Source: Sphingomonas sp. LC-1
GTDB lineage: Bacteria > Pseudomonadota > Alphaproteobacteria > Sphingomonadales > Sphingomonadaceae
Assembly (NCBI RefSeq): GCF_025371035.1
Contig: NZ_JANZXB010000001.1
Location: 186,001 to 250,000 of the forward strand
Direction of reading: 5' to 3'
Length of the DNA stretch: 64,000 nt
A model generated the notes under the pieces. The model saw only the letters and a program-made list of their open reading frames with translations. It was not told where the DNA came from and searched no databases. This document shows positions 57,563 through 64,000 of the stretch, in pieces. Within the stretch, counting starts at the first letter, position 1; each line of letters begins with the position of its first letter. The translations under genes were made by a program, and so were the position numbers.

Positions 57563-58048
57563 TTGGCTGCATTCGAAAAGGAGTTGTTGGCGCTGCTGCC
57601 GCGACTGCGGCGGTTCGCCCGATCGCTCACCCATGATGCGGCGGACGCGGACGATCTTTGCCAGGTCACGGTCGAAAAGGCGCTGATGGCGCGCGGCTCG
57701 TGGCAGGCGGGGACGAGATTGGATAGCTGGATGTACCGGATCATGCGCAATGCCTGGATCGACACTGCCCGTTCCCGCTCGCGCGCGGCGGAGACATTTG
57801 TGGGAGAAGATGCGGGGCTGTCGGTCGGCGCGACCGGCAATGCCGAGGCGCGCGTCGCGCTTAACGAGGTGGATGCCGCGATGCGCACCCTGCCCGACGA
57901 ACAGCGCGAGGCGGTGGCACTCGTGCTGGTCGAAGGGCTGGCCTATAAGGAAGCCGCCGAGATACTCGACATTCCCATGGGCACCCTGACCTCGCGGCTG
58001 GTACGGGGACGACAGGCGCTGATGGCGCGATTGGGAGAAGCGGCATGA
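57563..58048 (+). CDS. ECF RNA polymerase sigma factor
   Basis: 161 residues. Region 2: LLPRLRRFARSLTHDAADADDLCQVTVEKAL and TRLDSWMYRIMRNAWIDTAR. Region 4: MRTLPDEQREAVALVLVEGLAYKEAAEILDIPMGTLTSRLVRGRQAL. It starts with TTG at 57563, supported by AAGGAA six bases upstream and no better start in frame. It overlaps the anti-sigma gene by ATGA. It probably drives its own gene and the S8 protease gene. Confidence 0.93.
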   Translation: MAAFEKELLALLPRLRRFARSLTHDAADADDLCQVTVEKALMARGSWQAGTRLDSWMYRIMRNAWIDTARSRSRAAETFVGEDAGLSVGATGNAEARVALNEVDAAMRTLPDEQREAVALVLVEGLAYKEAAEILDIPMGTLTSRLVRGRQALMARLGEAA

Positions 58049-58743
58049 CGATCGAACCCGAAATGCTGATGGCCTATGCCGATGGCGCACTCGATCCCCT
58101 GAACGCCAAGCGGGTCGAGCGTGCGATCGCCGACGACCCGGCGCTGGGCGAGGAGGTCGCGCTTCATCGTCGCCTGAAGGCGCGTCTGGCGAGCGCCTAT
58201 GCCCCGGTCGCCGACGAGCCCGTGCCCGACAAGCTCGCCGCGATGCTGACCAGCAATGTCGTGCCGATGCCGCAAAGGACGCCGTCGCGCCCCCGCCTGT
58301 CGCTGCCCGTGTGGCAGTCGGCGGCGGCGATGGCGGCCTGTCTGGTGGTGGGCGTGCTTCTGGGGCGGCAGGTCGATCAGGGGCCGATCGCGGCCACCGA
58401 CCATGGCCTCTATGCCGCAGGGCCGCTGGCCAGCGCACTCGACCGTCAGGCAAGCGGGGCGGCAGGGCCGGTGCGGATCGCGGTCAGCTTCCGCGCGCAG
58501 GACAATGGTTTCTGCCGCGTGTTCCAATCCGCCGCCGCCGACGGCATCGCCTGTCGCGATCCCAGGGGTTGGGCACTGCGCCGGACCATGCCGGGCAGCG
58601 CGCCACAGGCCAAGGGCGGCTATGCCCAGGCCGGGTCGTCGGATGCCGAACTCATGGCGGTGGCGCAGGACATGATGGCCGACATGCCGCTGGACGCGGA
58701 AGGCGAGAAGGCGGCCATCGCCAAGGATTGGCGCGGACACTGA
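58045..58743 (+). CDS. Anti-sigma factor (membrane-bound)
   Basis: 232 residues. The cytosolic N-terminus (PEMLMAYADGALDPLNAKRVERAIADDPALGEEVALHRRLKARL) is a ZAS-like anti-sigma fold without the zinc-binding His/Cys set. One membrane helix at ~92-106 (AAAMAACLVVGVLLG) and a periplasmic domain follow. It overlaps the sigma gene by four bases, the usual sigma/anti-sigma arrangement. Two cysteines in the periplasmic part (GFCRVF, IACRDP) could form a disulfide. Confidence 0.85.
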   Translation: MTIEPEMLMAYADGALDPLNAKRVERAIADDPALGEEVALHRRLKARLASAYAPVADEPVPDKLAAMLTSNVVPMPQRTPSRPRLSLPVWQSAAAMAACLVVGVLLGRQVDQGPIAATDHGLYAAGPLASALDRQASGAAGPVRIAVSFRAQDNGFCRVFQSAAADGIACRDPRGWALRRTMPGSAPQAKGGYAQAGSSDAELMAVAQDMMADMPLDAEGEKAAIAKDWRGH

Positions 58744-58858
58744 GCTTTGCCGAACCGCTTGCCACGCCGGAAAGACATGGTTTTCGGAAAGCGAGCGTTT
58801 CGCGGATCATAGCGAGACGAAGGATGCATCGAACCCCCTGTCGTCCTATCTTCCTTTC

Positions 58859-59875
58859 ATGAAGAAGATCGGTTTCCTGTCCTTCGGCCATTGGTCGCCC
58901 TCCCCCCAGTCCGCGACGCGCTCGGCGCAGGACGTGCTGCTCCAGTCGATCGACCTTGCCGTCGCGGCGGAGGAACTGGGGGCGGACGGCGCCTATTTCC
59001 GCGTCCATCACTTCGCGCAGCAACTCGCCTCGCCCTTCCCCCTCCTCGCCGCCGTGGGTGCGCGGACGAAGCGGATCGAGATCGGCACCGGCGTGATCGA
59101 TATGCGCTACGAAAACCCCTTTTACATGGTCGAGGATGCCGGATCGGCGGACCTGATCAGCGGCGGTCGCCTGCAACTGGGGATTAGTCGCGGGTCGCCC
59201 GAGCAGGTGATCGATGGCTGGCGGCATTTCGGCTATGGTCCGGCGCAAGGCGAGACGGACGCCGATCTCGGCCGCCGCCATGCAGAGGTGTTCCTGCACC
59301 TGCTCAAGGGCCAGGGTTTCGCCAAGCCCAATCCGCGCCCGATGTTCCCCAATCCGCCGGGTCTGCTTCGTCTGGAGCCGCATTCGGACGGCTTGCGCAA
59401 CCGTATCTGGTGGGGATCGGCCTCCAACGCCACCGCCATCTGGGCGGCGCAGCGCGGCATGAATTTGCAAAGCTCCACCCTGAAGGAAGATGAGAGCGGC
59501 GAACCCTTCCACGTCCAGCAGGCCAAGCAGATCCGTGCCTATCGCGAAGCCTGGGCCGCGGCGGGGCATCAGCGGACGCCGCGCGTGTCGGTATCACGCT
59601 CGATCTTCGCGCTGACCACCGATCAGGATCGCGCCTATTTCGGACGGGACGACAGCACAGACCAGGTCGGGATCATCGACAATATGCGGGCCGTCTTCGG
59701 CCGTTCCTATGCCGCCGAGCCCGAAAGGCTGATCGAGCAGCTCCGCGCCGATGAAGCGATCGCCGAGGCCGACACGCTGTTGCTGACCGTGCCCAATCAG
59801 CTGGGCGTGGCCTATAACGCGCATGTGATCGAGAACATCCTGCGCCATATTGCCCCGGCGCTGGGCTGGCGCTGA
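58859..59875 (+). CDS. LLM-class flavin-dependent oxidoreductase (luciferase-like)
   Basis: 338 residues of a luciferase-like monooxygenase/F420-type barrel: GFLSFGHWSPSPQSATRSAQD, AAEELGADGAYFRVHHFAQQLASPFPLLAAVGARTKRIEIGTGVIDMRYENPFYMVEDAGSADLISGGRLQLGISRGSPEQ. It probably uses FMN with a reductase partner; the substrate is unknown. It is monocistronic, 115 bases after the anti-sigma gene. The ATG at 58859 starts the conserved strand 1. Confidence 0.88.
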   Translation: MKKIGFLSFGHWSPSPQSATRSAQDVLLQSIDLAVAAEELGADGAYFRVHHFAQQLASPFPLLAAVGARTKRIEIGTGVIDMRYENPFYMVEDAGSADLISGGRLQLGISRGSPEQVIDGWRHFGYGPAQGETDADLGRRHAEVFLHLLKGQGFAKPNPRPMFPNPPGLLRLEPHSDGLRNRIWWGSASNATAIWAAQRGMNLQSSTLKEDESGEPFHVQQAKQIRAYREAWAAAGHQRTPRVSVSRSIFALTTDQDRAYFGRDDSTDQVGIIDNMRAVFGRSYAAEPERLIEQLRADEAIAEADTLLLTVPNQLGVAYNAHVIENILRHIAPALGWR

Positions 59876-59942
59876 CGAAGCAAGGGCCTTGGCGAAAGCC
59901 GGAGCCCTTCGAGCATTCATTGGATTGCAGTGTCAGGAAAAA

Positions 59943-60019
59943 TGGCGCGCCCGGAACGATTCGAACGTCCGACCCTCAGATTCGTAGTCTGATGCTCTAT
60001 CCAGCTGAGCTACGGGCGC
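59943..60019 (-). tRNA. tRNA-Arg (anticodon ACG), copy 1
   Basis: 77 bases including encoded CCA. On the minus strand it reads GCGCCCG-TA-GCTC...GAGC, anticodon stem TCAGA/TCTGA with loop CTACGAA (anticodon ACG), T arm GGACG-TTCGAAT-CGTTC, and CGGGCGC-G-CCA. All four stems pair. It reads CGN arginine codons after A34-to-inosine editing. Confidence 0.97.
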
Positions 60020-60054
60020 GCATGGGGTCTTTGGTAAGACCTGATGTGATCCAC

Positions 60055-60131
60055 TGGCGCGCCCGGAACGATTCGAACGTCCGACCCTCAGATTCGTAGT
60101 CTGATGCTCTATCCAGCTGAGCTACGGGCGC
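60055..60131 (-). tRNA. tRNA-Arg (anticodon ACG), copy 2
   Basis: Identical in all 77 bases, including CCA, to the copy at 59943-60019, with a 35-base spacer (60020-60054). It is upstream in the direction of transcription, so both may come from one transcript. Tandem duplication is the simplest origin. Confidence 0.97.
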
Positions 60132-60271
60132 GCTGTGGAGGTGGGCTCTTAGAAGCGGTTCGGGATCATGGCAAGCCCTTCGGACAGGTTATCCACATTT
60201 TTTCCGAACACCGCCTCGAACCGCACGCGCGACGTTTTCTCCCGGCCCTTCTTCCGTCTAGGATGGCGGGA

Positions 60272-60799
60272 ATGACCCAGTTCCCCTTTGTACCTCGCCC
60301 TCTCGCTTTGGCTTGCCTCGTATCGGCCACGATCTTGTCGGCCTGCGCGCGTGATCGCGATACCGCGCCCTATCCCTCGCTCGCGGTCCGCCCGGTCGAG
60401 AAGCAGGGCTTTGCCGAGCCCGTGACGAAGCCGGTCGCGCTCCGCCCCGATCCTGCGCTCGACACCGAAATCGCGGCGATCGCCGGTCGCCTTTCCGCCG
60501 TCGAGGGTGAGTTCACCAAGGCGCACCAGCTTGCCAGCACCAGCGCAGCCAGGGCGCGTGGCCAAGGCGTCGGCAGCGACGCATGGCTGACCGCGCAGAC
60601 CGATCTGGCGGCGCTCGACGAGATTCGTGCGCGCACCTCTGGTCTGCTGACCGAGATTGACGACCGCGCCATCCAGCGCGCGGCAGCGTTGGAGCCCGAT
60701 TATCCCGCGCTGACCGATCTGCGTAGCCGCACGGCGGCGGTGGTCGAGCGCGAGGCGCGGCAGATCAAGGCACTGTCCGACAGCCTTCCGGCGGGCTGA
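60272..60799 (+). CDS. Small lipoprotein of unknown function
   Basis: 175 residues. Signal peptide with lipobox ATILSAC (Cys ~22). The mature part is helical and charged (DTEIAAIAGRLSAVEGEFTKAHQLASTSAARARG), with no recognised domain; it may be a coiled coil in the periplasm. The start is ATG 60272 (MTQFPF) or ATG 60263. It ends 5 bases from the convergent gene. Confidence 0.75.
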   Translation: MTQFPFVPRPLALACLVSATILSACARDRDTAPYPSLAVRPVEKQGFAEPVTKPVALRPDPALDTEIAAIAGRLSAVEGEFTKAHQLASTSAARARGQGVGSDAWLTAQTDLAALDEIRARTSGLLTEIDDRAIQRAAALEPDYPALTDLRSRTAAVVEREARQIKALSDSLPAG

Positions 60800-60804
60800 T
60801 CCGG

Positions 60805-63009
60805 TCAGAACTGCCGGATGAAGGGCAGGACGCTGGAATAGTCGTCGGTCCAGGGGGCAAGGCCGGACGGAGCCACTGCGCGCTTCCAGTCCCCGCCTCG
60901 CGCCTCCAGCGCGCGGAGCAATGCCGCATCGCGCGACAATGCCAGCCAGACCGATGTGGTGGCCGAATCCTGTTCGTCCAGATCGGAGGGGATATAGGTC
61001 AACTTGCCGATCGCCCATCCCCCATCCCGCGCGGCGGCGGCCACGAGCGGCTCCAGATCGACGAAACGATTGGAGATATGGACGAGCAGCAACCCGCGCC
61101 GCGACAGGACTCGGGCATAGGTCGCAAAGGCCTCCCGCGTCAGGAGATGCGCCGGAACCGCGTCGGAAGAAAAGGCGTCCAGCGCCAGCAGGTCGAGGCT
61201 GTCGGGGGCTTCGGCTGCTAGCCGGATACGCGCGTCGCCGATGCGGATGACCGGATCGGGCAGGCAGCGGCGGAGATAGCTGAACTGCCCCGTATCGCGC
61301 GCGATGCGGACGATGACCGGATCGATCTCGTAGAAGCGCCAGTGCTCGCCTGCCCGCGCATAACAGGCGAGCGTTCCCGTGCCGAGGCCGACCACGCCGA
61401 TTCGCGCGGATGGACCGAAGAGCGCGGGCGCGGCGCGCATCGCCCGCCCCACGCCCGAATCCGGCGCATAATAGGTGGTCGGAATCCGCTCACGCGCTTC
61501 CGATCCGCGAAGCTGGATGCCGTGGACGGTCGATCCGTGATCGAGTTCGCGATAGCCGGGTTCGTCGCGCACGGTGTAGACGCCGAAATAGCTGCGCATC
61601 CTTGCGTCGCGCTCCATCGACAGTGATAGTGCGCGATAGCCGCCGAAGAGCACCAGCGCCCCGGCCAGCAACAGCGCAAAGCCGGTCCGCGCGCCGATGG
61701 TGGCAAAGGCGAGCAGCGCGATCATGAGGAACGCGGGCCCCTGCCGATCTTCGCCGAACCACGCTGCCGGGCCGCCCAGTCTCAGGCCGAGCAACAGCCC
61801 GATGACGATGACGAGGACGGCCAGCATGACGGGGCGATGCCGCACCCACAGATTGCGCAGTCCCATGGTCATGAACTGCTGCGGGACCAGCATGCCCGCT
61901 GCCAGGATCAGCAGCGGATACTCATAGGTCCAGTCGAACAGCACCGGGGCCATGATCCCGGCGAACACACCGCCCAGCGCGCCGCCGACCGCCATCCAGA
62001 GGTAGAAGCCCGTCAGCCGGTCCACCGCCGGTCGTACCCGGTAAAGCGCGGTATGCAGCGCCACCGACACCATGAAGAGCAAGAGTAGCGCGACGGCCGC
62101 ATTGAAATAGGGCCGCCCCGGATAGCCGCCCATGATGACCCCGCCGAACAGCAGGAGGGTGACCGGCGCGATCCGGGTAAGCGTGTCCGCCGCGGCCCGC
62201 CGCGTCGCGAAGGCGATGATGAAGCTCAGCAGATACAGCCCCAGCGGCAGGACCCAGAGCAGCGGCATCGCGACGATGTCGGTCGTGATATAGGTCGAGG
62301 TCGCAAGCACCAACCCCGACGGCACCGCCGACAAGGCGGTCCATACCCCTCGGCGTCGCCATCCCGGCGGTGGCGATGCTGGCACCTGATGCCTCTCCCG
62401 GTCCTGTCCGGGGGGCAGCCGCGTCGCACAGGCCAGCACCAGCACCGCCAGCAGGGCATAGCCAATGCTCCACAACCAGCTTTGCCCGCGCAACATCATC
62501 GCGGGCTCGACCAGCAGCGGATAGGCGATCAACCCGGCAAAGCTGCCCAGGTTGGACGCCGCGTACAACGCATAGGGGTTGCTCCCCGGCTGGGCGAGCG
62601 CGAACCAGCGCTGCACCAGCGGGGCCTGCGCCGACACCGCGAAGAAAAGCGGGCCGATCGACAGGCCGAGCAGCCACGGCACCCAAAGCGCGAGCTCGGC
62701 ATCCGGCGGCAATTCGACCGCCATCAACCCGATCGGCAGCCAAAGCGCCGCGCCCGCAAGCAATGTCAGGTGGACACCCGCCTGCACGCGTGGCCCCCAC
62801 CGCCCCAGCGCATGGGCATAGGCACAACCGCCCAGCAGCAGCGCCTGATAGACGAACATCGCGGAGTTCCACACCGCCGGCGCGCCACCCAAACGTGGCA
62901 GCGCCATGCGTGCCACCAGCGGCTGGACGAGGAACAGCAGGAACGATCCGGTCAGGATCGTCGCCACGAACAGCGCCCGCACGGGCAGGCTGGACGTCCG
63001 GGCGTGCAC
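60805..63009 (-). CDS. Fused membrane transporter-like / spermidine-synthase-like protein
   Basis: 734 residues from GTG 63009, which lies 20 bases after the hemB stop; a longer frame would overlap hemB. Residues ~10-460 are hydrophobic, with about ten or more membrane helices (LFVATILTGSFLLFLVQPLVARMALPRLGG). Residues ~500-734 are a spermidine-synthase-like Rossmann domain: RIGVVGLGTGTLACYARAGEHWRFYEIDP, DSLDLLALDAFSSDAVPAHLLT. The lysis of the fold into two halves is typical of fused MFS/spermidine synthase proteins; the aminopropyl acceptor is unknown. Confidence 0.85.
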   Translation of the reverse strand: MHARTSSLPVRALFVATILTGSFLLFLVQPLVARMALPRLGGAPAVWNSAMFVYQALLLGGCAYAHALGRWGPRVQAGVHLTLLAGAALWLPIGLMAVELPPDAELALWVPWLLGLSIGPLFFAVSAQAPLVQRWFALAQPGSNPYALYAASNLGSFAGLIAYPLLVEPAMMLRGQSWLWSIGYALLAVLVLACATRLPPGQDRERHQVPASPPPGWRRRGVWTALSAVPSGLVLATSTYITTDIVAMPLLWVLPLGLYLLSFIIAFATRRAAADTLTRIAPVTLLLFGGVIMGGYPGRPYFNAAVALLLLFMVSVALHTALYRVRPAVDRLTGFYLWMAVGGALGGVFAGIMAPVLFDWTYEYPLLILAAGMLVPQQFMTMGLRNLWVRHRPVMLAVLVIVIGLLLGLRLGGPAAWFGEDRQGPAFLMIALLAFATIGARTGFALLLAGALVLFGGYRALSLSMERDARMRSYFGVYTVRDEPGYRELDHGSTVHGIQLRGSEARERIPTTYYAPDSGVGRAMRAAPALFGPSARIGVVGLGTGTLACYARAGEHWRFYEIDPVIVRIARDTGQFSYLRRCLPDPVIRIGDARIRLAAEAPDSLDLLALDAFSSDAVPAHLLTREAFATYARVLSRRGLLLVHISNRFVDLEPLVAAAARDGGWAIGKLTYIPSDLDEQDSATTSVWLALSRDAALLRALEARGGDWKRAVAPSGLAPWTDDYSSVLPFIRQF

Positions 63010-63029
63010 CGATGCGGGCCGAACCGGGC

Positions 63030-64000
<971 letters not shown>

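Noticed and set aside
59943-60131. Integrated element at the tRNA-Arg pair
   Set aside because: No integrase, att-like direct repeat of the tRNA 3' end beyond the tandem copies, or phage genes nearby; flanking genes are ordinary chromosomal ones.

Overview
The window reads as a chromosomal segment of a high-GC alphaproteobacterium, most likely a Sphingomonas-type sphingomonad. The basis is protein-level recognition (Crp/Fnr with a VHVNR recognition helix, SapC/halogenase/TonB-receptor module, fused CysNC, GH115 and GH10 xylanolytic set, Gly/Ala-rich secreted proteins) plus dense packing with ATGA overlaps. No database search was run. No phage, insertion sequence, CRISPR array or replication origin is visible. 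Both edges cut genes: a DUF481 outer-membrane protein on the left and hemB on the right.

Layout. 1-854: end of a DUF481 gene. 903-4638: an M20 hydrolase, astA, astB and a small membrane protein (arginine succinyltransferase catabolism). 4688-8228: cysD-cysNC-cysQ (sulfate activation). 8377-9087: ZIP-like metal permease. 9145-13086: a minus-strand stress-type cluster (Crp/Fnr regulator, SRPBCC protein, zinc alcohol dehydrogenase, SDR, ferritin-like DUF892) with a perfect FNR/FixK-type box. 13600-14790: aromatic aminotransferase.

14899-40002 is a large xylan/hemicellulose utilisation locus: xylA, xylB, a GH43 lipoprotein, a CE1-like esterase, a GH3 beta-xylosidase broken by a one-base frameshift, GH27, GH10, two GH43 enzymes, a tryptophan-halogenase-like flavoenzyme, a TonB-dependent receptor, SapC, a cupin-8/JmjC protein, a GH115 alpha-glucuronidase and an SGNH esterase. 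Inferred flow: secreted GH10, GH115 and esterases trim xylan, the receptor imports oligosaccharides, periplasmic GH43/GH3 enzymes release xylose, and XylA/XylB pass it to xylulose 5-phosphate. Six promoter regions of this locus carry a LacI-type palindrome (core TA-n-CG-n-TA) over the -10 element, suggesting one regulon. No LacI-family gene lies in the window.

40003-47139: a FecI/FecR/FecA-type signalling set and a large autotransporter. 47417-48775: mgtE, with a hairpin that covers its ribosome binding site. 48879-50620: GH16 glucanase and an SDR. 50833-54009: an Mfd-like helicase, probably a paralogue. 54087-55163: aldo/keto reductase. 55229-58743: a Gly-rich secreted protein, an S8 protease, an ECF sigma factor and its anti-sigma factor, joined by a shared promoter-like motif (GGGAT, 18 nt, CGTT) seen three times. 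58859-64000: LLM oxidoreductase, two identical tandem tRNA-Arg(ACG) genes, a small lipoprotein, a fused membrane/spermidine-synthase-like protein and hemB.
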